A stretch of 38,167 nucleotides of DNA from Aeromonas sp. RU39B (lineage in GTDB: Bacteria; Pseudomonadota; Gammaproteobacteria; Enterobacterales; Aeromonadaceae): NCBI RefSeq assembly GCF_900156095.1, contig NZ_FTMJ01000021.1:1-38167 (forward strand), in the 5' to 3' direction. How positions within the stretch are numbered: position 1 is the stretch's first letter; every line of letters starts with the position of its first letter. Shown piece by piece: positions 19,291-25,970 of this stretch. The position numbers and the translations under genes are program-made. The notes under the pieces were generated by a model. That model did no database searches. It saw only the letters and a list, made by a program, of their open reading frames with translations, and had not been told where the DNA came from.

Positions 19291-19534
19291 TTAGTCGTAT
19301 CGTTCGTTTCCGTGAACGTGGTTGCTCCCTGCAATCCCTGACTATATACCTGTTCCCTGTGGTTTCCCCTTCCCAATCCGTTGGGGTGTCCATTCGCCTT
19401 CATGGCATGACGAGTCATCCTGTCTCGCCGCACTTTCTCCCTCCTGGGAGGTGTCCCTGGTCACTTCCTGTGACTGGTCCATTCGCCCTACCCTGGCAGC
19501 CAATCTTCCTGATTGACTTCATTGCGTCCGTGCA
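19259..19534 (-). ncRNA. csrB: CsrB-family CsrA-sequestering small RNA, copy A
   Basis: No ORF explains this stretch, but its minus strand carries about 16 GGA motifs in some 230 bases. Several lie in short hairpin loops: CAATC-AGGAA-GATTG (19501-19515), GTCAC-AGGAA-GTGAC (19460-19474), CTCCC-AGGA-GGGAG (19437-19450) and TTGC-AGGGA-GCAA (19322-19334). Stem-loops presenting GGA are the hallmark of CsrB/RsmZ RNAs, which titrate the translational regulator CsrA. A rho-independent terminator closes it. The start near 19534 is inferred from TATATT (minus strand) at 19546-19541. Its 3' half aligns with copy B. The symbol is by family resemblance only. Confidence 0.8.
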
Positions 19535-19540
19535 AGATTG

Positions 19541-19546
19541 AATATA
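19541..19546 (-). promoter_or_regulatory. Candidate -10 box of sRNA copy A
   Basis: TATATT on the minus strand lies about 7 bases before the inferred RNA start near 19534. No good -35 box stands at 17 bases; TTGATT is 20 bases upstream. A poor -35 fits a promoter that depends on an activator. Confidence 0.5.
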
Positions 19547-19636
19547 AGGATTTTCTGGGGACGCTCAATCAAGGCAGCAAAAATTGCTGCCATCTTACAA
19601 TTGCCTTTCGCAAGTTTATTATTTTTTTTATATATA

Positions 19637-19649
19637 AATCATTGAGTTG
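19637..19649 (+). promoter_or_regulatory. Candidate IHF site in the copy A upstream region
   Basis: AATCATTGAGTTG matches the IHF core WATCAR-N4-TTR at all but one position. It lies in a very AT-rich stretch between the far-upstream activator site and the -10 box. DNA bending there would let a distant activator reach the promoter. The motif is short and this is a tentative call. Confidence 0.3.
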
Positions 19650-19727
19650 TGATTTTTATTGATGAGTCGTATCACACACTCTTCCGACGCTGCCCTTACC
19701 ATTACAGGCGCAATGCTGACAGGGGTA

Positions 19728-19745
19728 ATGGCAAATGTCTCACAA
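19728..19745 (-). promoter_or_regulatory. UvrY/GacA-type upstream activating sequence, copy A
   Basis: On the minus strand this reads TTGTGAGACATTTGCCAT, identical over 18 bp to the element at 20407-20424. Its TGTGAG half resembles the TGTAAG half of the GacA/UvrY palindrome. It stands 181 bases upstream of the copy A -10 box. Confidence 0.7.
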
Positions 19746-19821
19746 GGGCTAACAAGACCAAGTCGCGGTGCGACAACATAGAGCGGTGGGGAAAACTGGC
19801 AGGCAAAAAACAACGGATGAA

Positions 19822-19848
19822 GAAAAGGGGACGGCTTTCGCCGTCCCC
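19822..19848 (-). terminator. Intrinsic terminator of Csr sRNA copy B
   Basis: GGGGACGGC-TTTC-GCCGTCCCC (19827-19848) is a perfect 9-bp stem. On the minus strand it has a GAAA tetraloop and is followed by TTTTCTTC. It separates copy B from copy A's control region. Confidence 0.88.
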
Positions 19849-20214
19849 TCAAGTCGTGTGGTTCAACTCCCTGAACCTGTGCGCTCCCTGCGCTCCCTGA
19901 CTTTATCCTTTCCTTCGGAATATCCCCTTCCCGATCCTTCGGTGTGTCCACAGCCTCCTGGCCTGGCAACCATCCGGGTTACCGCACTCTCTCCATCCTG
20001 GAGGTGTCCGTTATCACGTCCTGTGGTGTCCCTTTCATCCCTGCTGCGTGGCCATCCTGACCAAGCGCTTACCCATCCCGGGTCTGTCCTGCCGCGTCCT
20101 GCGGGTCATCCTTTTTGCGTCCTGCAGATGCTCATCCGGAGCATCTTGTATCCATCCCGGATACGTCCTTCATTCCTTGGAAACCGGCAATCCGTCCGGT
20201 GCTGCTTCCCTGTG
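19822..20214 (-). ncRNA. csrC: CsrB-family CsrA-sequestering small RNA, copy B
   Basis: The minus strand has about 31 GGA motifs within some 365 bases, far above chance. Many lie in perfect small hairpins: GATGCTC-CGGAT-GAGCATC (20127-20145), GTATCC-GGGAT-GGATAC (20148-20164), CCGC-AGGAC-GCGG (20092-20104), ACCC-GGGAT-GGGT (20071-20083) and CTCC-AGGAT-GGAG (19991-20003). This is the expected architecture of a CsrA sponge. The length of about 393 nt is close to E. coli CsrB (369). The 3' half (19880-19950) aligns with copy A (19322-19392). The start is inferred from the -10 box. Naming it csrC, and copy A csrB, is arbitrary. Confidence 0.85.
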
Positions 20215-20220
20215 ACCTTC

Positions 20221-20248
20221 ATACTATCGTGCTGGCGAAGAGGAACAA
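20221..20248 (-). promoter_or_regulatory. Promoter of sRNA copy B
   Basis: On the minus strand TTGTTC (20248-20243) and TAGTAT (20226-20221) are separated by 16 bases. Transcription would start near 20214. Confidence 0.6.
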
Positions 20249-20406
20249 GGAGGCGACTGCTAAACGTTTTTTTAATAGACCTAAATAAACGTTGATGATG
20301 GATTATTTTCTTTTATTTACATGATGTTACGCTTTTTATGGGTAACTTTCCCATCATCTGGAAATGGTTTGCGCACGGCTCATCACTCAGCTGGATTACA
20401 ACAGCT

Positions 20407-20424
20407 ATGGCAAATGTCTCACAA
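20407..20424 (-). promoter_or_regulatory. UvrY/GacA-type upstream activating sequence, copy B
   Basis: TTGTGAGACATTTGCCAT on the minus strand is identical to the copy A element. It lies 180 bases upstream of the copy B -10 box, nearly the same distance as in copy A (181). The flanking bases differ, which points to selective conservation. Confidence 0.72.
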
Positions 20425-20529
20425 ACTACATGATTGGCCTGTTTGATCTTCAAATCTCAGAATAAAAGGCCAACAAAACTGCATCGATTAGTGGTTATTA
20501 AATATTCAGATATCGACTAGGCGACGATG

Positions 20530-20553
20530 AAAAAGGCGCCAGTGGCGCCTTTT
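20530..20553 (-). terminator. Terminator downstream of the small minus-strand ORF
   Basis: AAAGGCGCC-AGT-GGCGCCTTT has T-runs on both sides; on the minus strand TTTTTCATC follows. It lies 26 bases beyond the stop of the 20579-20731 ORF and shields the sRNA control region from readthrough. Confidence 0.8.
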
Positions 20554-20578
20554 CAGTCATTTCTGCGAAATGATGGGA

Positions 20579-20731
20579 TTATTCAAGGTGTTCCTGCTGC
20601 TGCAGCGCGGCCAATTCCCGTTGCTCGGTCACGCTGAGCCCCAGCTCTTCACATGCCTGTTCAAAGCTGATCCCCAGATGGCACATCATGATATCGATGG
20701 CCGGCAGGTAGTTTCTCATGCTCTCGTCCAT
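20579..20731 (-). CDS. Hypothetical small protein (50 aa)
   Basis: I do not recognise this protein. The start MDESMRNYLPAIDIM at 20731 follows AGAGAGG five bases upstream; a longer in-frame start at 20782 has no ribosome site. It is acidic, probably all-helical, with MMCHLGISFEQACEELGLS resembling a helix-turn-helix-like segment, and a Gln/Glu-rich end (ALQQQEHLE). The proper ribosome site and a dedicated terminator make it a credible gene. It is the nearest upstream gene to the twin Csr sRNAs on the same strand, but nothing shows a functional link. Confidence 0.65.
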   Translation of the reverse strand: MDESMRNYLPAIDIMMCHLGISFEQACEELGLSVTEQRELAALQQQEHLE

Positions 20732-20882
20732 ATAGCCTCTCTTGATGGGTGTTCTTATGCCGCACCCTCTGTTGGGAGGCAATTAGACTTTCGGCGAATA
20801 CCGCCCACTGCCGTTGACGGACAGTTTTTGCTAGTCTATTTGGGCTTTGGCAAGGCGACCGGTCCAGTGGCGGGAGAATCGG

Positions 20883-21509
20883 ATGTATCTGAGCGTGTTG
20901 ATAGTGGCGGTCGGCTGGTGGCATGTGCTCGCCATCGACGGCGGACGTCGCTGGCAGATCTATCTCAGTAAACCGTTGACACTGCTGCTGATCATCGCGC
21001 TGGCATTTGAATATCGCGGGCTCGATCAAGATGGCTCGCACGCCTGGATATTGCTGGGGCTGATGTTGTCACTGGCAGGCGATATTTTGCTGATGTTGCC
21101 CGCAGATCGGTTTCTGCACGGTCTGCTGGCATTTCTGGTGGCTCATCTCTGCTATCTGGTTGGCTTCTCACAGGGGCCATTGGTGCTGCATCTGCTCGAT
21201 GCGCTGTTGTTGCTGGCGCCGGCTGCCGTGCTGTTTGGTCTGTTGTGGCGTCCGATGGGGGTGTGGCGATTGCCGGTGCTGATCTACACCCTGACTCTGA
21301 TTGGTATGACCTGGTTTGCCGCTGGCGCCTGGCGTGCATCTTTGGCCGTTGGCAGTGCGGCAGCGCTGGTTGGCTCACTGCTGTTCCTGTTTACCGATGC
21401 CATGATTGCCATTCGTCGCTTTCATGGCGCCTTCCGTTTTGCCAACGGGTTGATCATGATGAGTTACTTCTCTGCCCAGTTTTTGGTGGCCGCTTCGCTG
21501 GCTGGTTAA
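20883..21509 (+). CDS. YhhN family membrane protein (lysoplasmalogenase-like)
   Basis: This polytopic inner-membrane protein has about eight hydrophobic segments in 208 residues. YhhN/TMEM86 family features include LSKPLTLLLIIALA near the N terminus, SLAGDILLMLP with a membrane-embedded Asp, FLVAHLCYLVGF, and LFLFTDAMIAIRRF near the C terminus. Human TMEM86B hydrolyses the vinyl-ether bond of lysoplasmalogen; whether the bacterial member does so is not known from sequence. The start at 20883 has GGGAGA five bases upstream. It is transcribed alone and converges with plsB. Confidence 0.8.
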   Translation: MYLSVLIVAVGWWHVLAIDGGRRWQIYLSKPLTLLLIIALAFEYRGLDQDGSHAWILLGLMLSLAGDILLMLPADRFLHGLLAFLVAHLCYLVGFSQGPLVLHLLDALLLLAPAAVLFGLLWRPMGVWRLPVLIYTLTLIGMTWFAAGAWRASLAVGSAAALVGSLLFLFTDAMIAIRRFHGAFRFANGLIMMSYFSAQFLVAASLAG

Positions 21510-21524
21510 CCCTACCCGCGACAC

Positions 21525-21554
21525 AAAAAGTTGAGGCCTCCGTGGAGGCCTCAA
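21525..21554 (-). terminator. Terminator of plsB (bidirectional stem)
   Basis: TTGAGGCCTC-CGTG-GAGGCCTCAA is a perfect 10-bp stem. On the minus strand CTTTTTGTG follows, giving plsB a T-tract; on the plus strand there is none. Confidence 0.8.
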
Positions 21555-21557
21555 TGG

Positions 21558-23984
21558 TTAGCAGCTGGGACAGCAGGCACGGATGGTGCGCTGCACCTTA
21601 TGGCTGAGCAGTGGCAAGATGTTGTCAGCCAGAGCCTGGAAGCGGCCGATGTCCGGCTTGCAGGCCGGGTCGAGATAGCCTTCGTGGCGCAGGGTGTGGA
21701 TCAGGGTAGTGAAGAGCTTCTGGTCAAAGAACTCCGGCGCGTTGATGCCGTGCAGCGTGCCGAGACGCTCAGCCATCATCATGGCATCGGACTCCAGCTG
21801 CTCGGCTTCCACGCCCGGCTGTGCCAGCACCCTGGTCAGCACAATCGCATAGCGCTGCAGGGTCTCCTGAATACTCTCTGCCAGCAGCAACAACCGCATC
21901 TGATTGGACGGATTGACCCAGAATCCACCGTCGCGCAGCTGGATCAGTTCCTGTTGCTGCAGATTCGCCAGCAGGGCGCTCACCAGCTCCGGCAGTGACT
22001 CTTCATCGTAGTGCAGGAACAGCTCGGTCTTGATCAGCGGATAGATATCGACGCAGCGTGCGACAATCTCGTTCTCCGTAATCCCCTCACAGCGCTCGAT
22101 CAATGCCGCCACCAGAGCCGGCATGGCCAGCAAGTGCAGGATGTTGTTGCGATAGTAGGTCAACAAGATGGCTTGGTAGCGATCCAGGCTGATGATCTGG
22201 CCCAGCTTGTCTTCACTGACATCAAACTTGTTGAGTTCGATAGCCTGATCGAGCAGCTCGGCTGCGCTATTGTCCGGGATGGTGTTAAACGGGCCGTAAG
22301 GCACCTGACGCAGCAGCGTGAGATAAGTGGCGATCTGGGCTTCCAGCTCATCGCGGGTCAGAGCGTGGCGCTCGGAGGAGAGCAGCGCCACCGCGCTCAG
22401 GGTCAGGCCGTTGACGGCCGCCGCACTGTTGATGCGGGTCATCAGCTGCTCTGCCAGCTTGCCAACGGTGTCACCCAGCCACTGCGGCTTGTCTTCCTGT
22501 CCGATATGTTCACGCCACTGCGGCGCATGCTCGTTGAGGTAGCCAGAGAGGTGAAGCGGCTCACCGAAATTCACAAAGCCGCGACCGTAGTTACGCAGCT
22601 TGCGCAAGATCCCGATAACCTGCAGGAAGCTCTCTTTCTCTTTACGGCTACCTTGCAGCTCCTTGTGATAGGTATTGACCTCCATCACATGCTCATAACC
22701 GAGATAGACCGGCACGAAGGTGACCGGGCGATCCAGTCCACGCATCATGGCTTGCAGGGTCATGGCCACCATGCCGGTTTTCGGCGGAAGCAGGCGGCCT
22801 GTACGTGAACGCCCGCCCTCGGTAAAGAACTCGACCGAATACCCCTTGGCAAACAGCAGATTGAGGTATTCGCGAAACACCGTGCTATAGAGCGGATTGC
22901 CCTTGAAGGTGCGGCGGATAAAGAAGGCGCCACTGCGGCGAAACAGGGGGCCGGCTGGCCAGAAGTTGAGGTTGATCCCTGCGGCGATATGAGGCGGTAC
23001 CATCCCCTGATGGTAGATAACGTAGGAGAGCAGCAGATAGTCCATGTGGCTGCGGTGGCAGGGGACGTAAACAATTTCATGCCCTTCCTGAGCCAGCTGG
23101 CGAACCCGTTCGGCGCCGTGTACCGTCAGGCCGCGATAGAGCTTGTTCCAGAGCCAGCCTAGCACCACTTCGCCAATCCGGATCAGGCGATAGGAGAAAT
23201 CGGAGGCGATTTCGTCCATGTAGCCAAGCGCTCGTTTGCGCGCCTTCTCTTCGCTGATCCCCTCGCGAATCGCCTCCTGACGGATGGCGTCCTGAATGAT
23301 GGTCGATTCTATCAGCTGCCCAAACAGCAGATGGCGGTTGGGGAGCTTGGGTCCGGTGGCGGCCAACTGCTGACGACCGAAGTGCACGCGGGCAACCCGA
23401 GCCAGCTTGTGGGCGATGGCGTGGTCAGTGCCGTGTTTGTCGGCCATATAGCGCAGCGAAACCGGCGGTGAGAAGCGCACCAGATTCTCACGCCCCTTGA
23501 GCATGATGATCAGCGCTTTTTTCAGGCGGTTGGGGGCTAAGCTGCTGATGATGTTCCAGCTGGATGCTTCTTCACCTTCACGCCCCGGCGCACGTCCCCA
23601 AAACAGGGTGACCGGCACCAGTTGAATATCCAGTTGCGGATCCTGGGTATGCAGATCGAGCAGTTGGTGAAACTCCTGCAGGAACGGCAGCGGCTTGTTG
23701 CGCTTACCAAACAGGGGGGGCGGCCGGTCCAGGCAGACAAAGCGGGGTAGGCGCTGTCCGTTGAGCTCAAGAGGAGTAAAAGGACCGGGCAGACCGAGGT
23801 CTTCACAGCACTGCTGCAATGTCATCAGGTCGGTAATGGAGCTGGTTTTGAGCGCATAGACGATGGGGCGCTGCGGGTCCAGCTGCAACTCGGTGATGGG
23901 GTTCTCCGGCAGGCTCTTGTGATTAACCAACCAGCTGACGGGCCACTGCAGTGCGGCTCTGGATATACGCTGCCCAAGGGACAT
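21558..23984 (-). CDS. plsB: Glycerol-3-phosphate acyltransferase PlsB
   Basis: This inner-membrane enzyme catalyses the first acylation of glycerol-3-phosphate in phospholipid synthesis. The four acyltransferase blocks are seen: HRSHMDYL (HX4D catalytic), GAFFIRRTF, FFTEGGRSRTGR and FVPVYLGYE. It has 808 residues (807 in E. coli). The start MSLGQRISRAAL at 23984 has AGGAG upstream with rather long spacing (11); an upstream in-frame start at 24026 is less likely. It diverges from lexA as in E. coli, but the dgkA gene present there is not found here. Confidence 0.97.
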   Translation of the reverse strand: MSLGQRISRAALQWPVSWLVNHKSLPENPITELQLDPQRPIVYALKTSSITDLMTLQQCCEDLGLPGPFTPLELNGQRLPRFVCLDRPPPLFGKRNKPLPFLQEFHQLLDLHTQDPQLDIQLVPVTLFWGRAPGREGEEASSWNIISSLAPNRLKKALIIMLKGRENLVRFSPPVSLRYMADKHGTDHAIAHKLARVARVHFGRQQLAATGPKLPNRHLLFGQLIESTIIQDAIRQEAIREGISEEKARKRALGYMDEIASDFSYRLIRIGEVVLGWLWNKLYRGLTVHGAERVRQLAQEGHEIVYVPCHRSHMDYLLLSYVIYHQGMVPPHIAAGINLNFWPAGPLFRRSGAFFIRRTFKGNPLYSTVFREYLNLLFAKGYSVEFFTEGGRSRTGRLLPPKTGMVAMTLQAMMRGLDRPVTFVPVYLGYEHVMEVNTYHKELQGSRKEKESFLQVIGILRKLRNYGRGFVNFGEPLHLSGYLNEHAPQWREHIGQEDKPQWLGDTVGKLAEQLMTRINSAAAVNGLTLSAVALLSSERHALTRDELEAQIATYLTLLRQVPYGPFNTIPDNSAAELLDQAIELNKFDVSEDKLGQIISLDRYQAILLTYYRNNILHLLAMPALVAALIERCEGITENEIVARCVDIYPLIKTELFLHYDEESLPELVSALLANLQQQELIQLRDGGFWVNPSNQMRLLLLAESIQETLQRYAIVLTRVLAQPGVEAEQLESDAMMMAERLGTLHGINAPEFFDQKLFTTLIHTLRHEGYLDPACKPDIGRFQALADNILPLLSHKVQRTIRACCPSC

Positions 23985-24111
23985 TGCTGTTGCTTCTCCT
24001 GTAAAAAGGCGGCAGGAGAATAACAAATCGTCGCCGATTTGTCGCCGGCTGGTAGGATGAGTTGCGACAACAAGGCATCTGTGGACGGTCGCGGGTTCCC
24101 GACACTTTGTC

Positions 24112-24139
24112 TTGCCTTGGCATGGATACTGTATATACT
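24112..24139 (+). promoter_or_regulatory. lexA promoter
   Basis: TTGCCT (24112-24117) and TATACT (24134-24139) are spaced by 16 bases. The -10 box is embedded in the first LexA box, as in E. coli, so bound LexA would block polymerase. Confidence 0.75.
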
Positions 24140-24144
24140 GCCAG
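24129..24144. promoter_or_regulatory. LexA (SOS) box 1
   Basis: CTGTATATACTGCCAG fits CTG-N10-CAG with an AT-rich centre. It overlaps the -10 box of the lexA promoter. Confidence 0.9.
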
Positions 24145-24148
24145 TGTG

Positions 24149-24164
24149 CTGTATAAAAAGACAG
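24149..24164. promoter_or_regulatory. LexA (SOS) box 2
   Basis: CTGTATAAAAAGACAG fits CTG-N10-CAG. It starts exactly 20 bases after box 1, so two LexA dimers would sit on the same helix face. Its end lies just before the lexA ribosome site. Confidence 0.9.
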
Positions 24165-24172
24165 GTGACATC

Positions 24173-24796
24173 ATGAAACCCTTGACCCCCCGCCAGAGCC
24201 AGGTGCTCGAGCTCATCAAAAGCAACATGAGTGAGACCGGCATGCCGCCGACCCGGGCCGAAATTGCCCAGAAGTTGGGGTTCAAGTCGGCCAACGCCGC
24301 CGAGGAACACCTCAAGGCGCTGGCCAAGAAAGGGGTGATTGAAATCATGCCCGGTACCTCGCGCGGCATTCGCTTGTTGCTCGAAGAGGAGGCGGCTAAT
24401 GAAGAGCAAGGCCTGCCCCTGATCGGTCAGGTCGCAGCCGGCGAGCCGATTCTGGCCCAACAGCACATCGAAAGTCACTATCAGGTTGATCCGGCCCTGT
24501 TTCATCCGCGAGCTGACTTCCTGCTGCGAGTGCAGGGGATGAGCATGAAGAACATCGGCATCATGGATGGCGACCTGTTGGCAGTGCACAAGACTCAAGA
24601 TGCCCGTAATGGCCAGGTTGTCGTGGCCCGTGTGGATGATGATGTGACCGTTAAGCGCTTCCAGCGCAAGGGGAATCAGGTGTGGCTGTTGCCGGAAAAT
24701 GAAGAGCTTGCCCCCATTGAGGTGGATCTCTCCTGCCAGCAGCTGACCATCGAAGGTCTGGCGGTCGGGGTGATTCGCACCGCCGACTGGATGTAA
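24173..24796 (+). CDS. lexA: SOS repressor LexA
   Basis: LexA represses SOS genes and cleaves itself when stimulated by RecA filaments. The N-terminal winged helix includes [23 protein letters not shown] (recognition segment about 28-47). The cleavage bond is Ala89-Gly90 (QVAAGEPI), with catalytic Ser124 (GMSMKNIG) and Lys161 (VTVKRF). It has 207 residues (202 in E. coli). The start at 24173 follows the AGGTG ribosome site; earlier in-frame codons lie inside the operator. Two LexA boxes show autoregulation. A terminator follows, which separates it from downstream dinF. Confidence 0.98.
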   Translation: MKPLTPRQSQVLELIKSNMSETGMPPTRAEIAQKLGFKSANAAEEHLKALAKKGVIEIMPGTSRGIRLLLEEEAANEEQGLPLIGQVAAGEPILAQQHIESHYQVDPALFHPRADFLLRVQGMSMKNIGIMDGDLLAVHKTQDARNGQVVVARVDDDVTVKRFQRKGNQVWLLPENEELAPIEVDLSCQQLTIEGLAVGVIRTADWM

Positions 24797-24857
24797 TCGC
24801 TCGCGCTTTTTTTGATCTCTTCTTTCATCGTCAATTCAAGTTGTTAATGATGTACCG

Positions 24858-24889
24858 ACCCGGACCGGCTCGCCGCCGTCCGGGTTTTC
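24858..24889 (+). terminator. lexA terminator
   Basis: ACCCGGAC (24858-24865) pairs with GTCCGGGT (24878-24885), with an inner CGG-CTCG-CCG helix, and TTTT completes it (24885-24888). Confidence 0.75.
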
Positions 24890-25018
24890 GTCTATATCAT
24901 CCCTAGGTACGGTGATTCGCCAGGAAGGCGCAACCGCACGACCGCCATGCAGCGTTGTGGATTAGGGAACAGGCAGACCACCCAGTGCTCTGTCTGCAGG
25001 CGACAAGGAGGTTACGTC

Positions 25019-25270
25019 ATGTGGACACGCACTGATGCAAGACACGTTCATCCGGCCCGTCGGGCTCGCTGGTGGATCGGCTTTTGCGGCCTGTGGCTGC
25101 GGCGGGGTAGCGAAGGGTGGTCACTGTGGCTGGAGCGACCGCATAGCAAAACAGTACATCTGACCCGCTTGTTGCACTCGCGCAATGTGATGCAACCGGG
25201 TCTGGCAACCGTGATCCCGATTCAGAAGTGGCAGGCTAAACATGAACGGGAGCAAGGCGGCAGCCCCTGA
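25019..25270 (+). CDS. Hypothetical basic, Trp/His/Arg-rich protein (83 aa)
   Basis: I recognise no family. AAGGAGGT (25005-25012) lies six bases before ATG 25019, an almost perfect ribosome site, so it is probably translated. The product is strongly basic with several Trp, Arg and His residues (MWTRTDARHVHPARRARWWI, then LWLRRGSEGWSLWLERPHS). It has one short hydrophobic patch, no clear signal peptide and a single Cys. It lies between the lexA terminator and the SCO1-type gene, 56 bases before the latter. No LexA box is visible in front of it, so it is not an evident SOS gene. A short stem GCAGAC/GTCTGC (24973-24997) lies in its leader. Confidence 0.65.
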   Translation: MWTRTDARHVHPARRARWWIGFCGLWLRRGSEGWSLWLERPHSKTVHLTRLLHSRNVMQPGLATVIPIQKWQAKHEREQGGSP

Positions 25271-25326
25271 TCGTCTGCGGGTATGTTAACCTGTGCGTTA
25301 CAATTCGCCTGACATGACAAGTGACC

Positions 25327-25968
25327 ATGAATTCACGCTATCGCCTGCTGGCTCTGTTACTGATCCTTCTGACCGGCGGCCTCTATGTATTGCTGCGTCC
25401 CCTGCCTCATCCCGAGTCAGCCATCTACTTCAATCCGCCGCACAAGCTCACCCCCTTTAAGCTGGCCCAAAGTGATGGTTCCGCGCTGACCGTTGAATCC
25501 TTGCGCGGACACTGGTCTTTTGTGTTCATCGGTTATACCTACTGCCCGGATATTTGCCCGACCACGCTGGCTGACTTGCGCGCCGTCTACCCAGCGCTCA
25601 AGCAGCAAGATGCTAGCAGTCGCGTGCTGTTTATCTCGGTGGATCCGGTTCGTGACGATCTGCCCCGGTTGGCGAGCTATATCACCTTCTTTAATAAAGA
25701 ATTTATTGCCGCTACCGGCCCACATGAAGAGCTGCTGCGATTGACGCGCGAATTGGGTTTGGTCTATTCGATGGTCGAGCACAAGGATGCGCCGGAGCAT
25801 TATCTTATCGACCACTCGGCCTCCATCGTGCTGATCAATCCCCAAGGCGAAGTTCAGGCGGTATTTCGTCCCGATGCCAAGCAGGGGCCGTTTCCGCAAG
25901 TATCCATGTCTGCGCTGGTCAGCGATTTTTCCCGCATCCGGGCGCTCTATCAGCGCGAACAATCATAG
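25327..25968 (+). CDS. SCO1/SenC family copper chaperone
   Basis: This membrane-anchored thioredoxin-fold protein is linked in its family to copper delivery to cytochrome c oxidase or to thiol redox homeostasis. An N-terminal membrane anchor (LLALLLILLTGGLYVLL) leads to a periplasmic domain with the copper/redox motif YCPDICPTT (Cys73, Cys77) and the conserved His163 (LIDHSAS). FISVDPVRDD is also typical. It has 213 residues. The start at ATG 25327 is preferred to an overlapping GTG 25321, though neither has a good ribosome site. The stop is two bases from the dinF start, so the two are co-transcribed. No cytochrome oxidase gene is nearby. Confidence 0.9.
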   Translation: MNSRYRLLALLLILLTGGLYVLLRPLPHPESAIYFNPPHKLTPFKLAQSDGSALTVESLRGHWSFVFIGYTYCPDICPTTLADLRAVYPALKQQDASSRVLFISVDPVRDDLPRLASYITFFNKEFIAATGPHEELLRLTRELGLVYSMVEHKDAPEHYLIDHSASIVLINPQGEVQAVFRPDAKQGPFPQVSMSALVSDFSRIRALYQREQS

Positions 25969-25970
25969 GC

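Noticed and set aside
19322..19541. Short plus-strand frames over the sRNA region (60-64 codons)
   Set aside because: They have no ribosome sites and Ser/Pro/Cys-rich translations, as expected from antisense GGA repeats.
19300..20210. CRISPR array suggested by repeated ATCC/GTCC strings
   Set aside because: Repeats are only 4-7 bases, irregularly spaced and without constant-length spacers; GGA hairpins explain them.
19768..20295. 175-codon plus-strand frame over sRNA copy B
   Set aside because: It crosses a terminator and several palindromes, has no ribosome site, and its composition reflects TCC repeats.
25019..25270. SulA cell-division inhibitor next to lexA
   Set aside because: No SulA-like sequence blocks and no LexA box in front of it.
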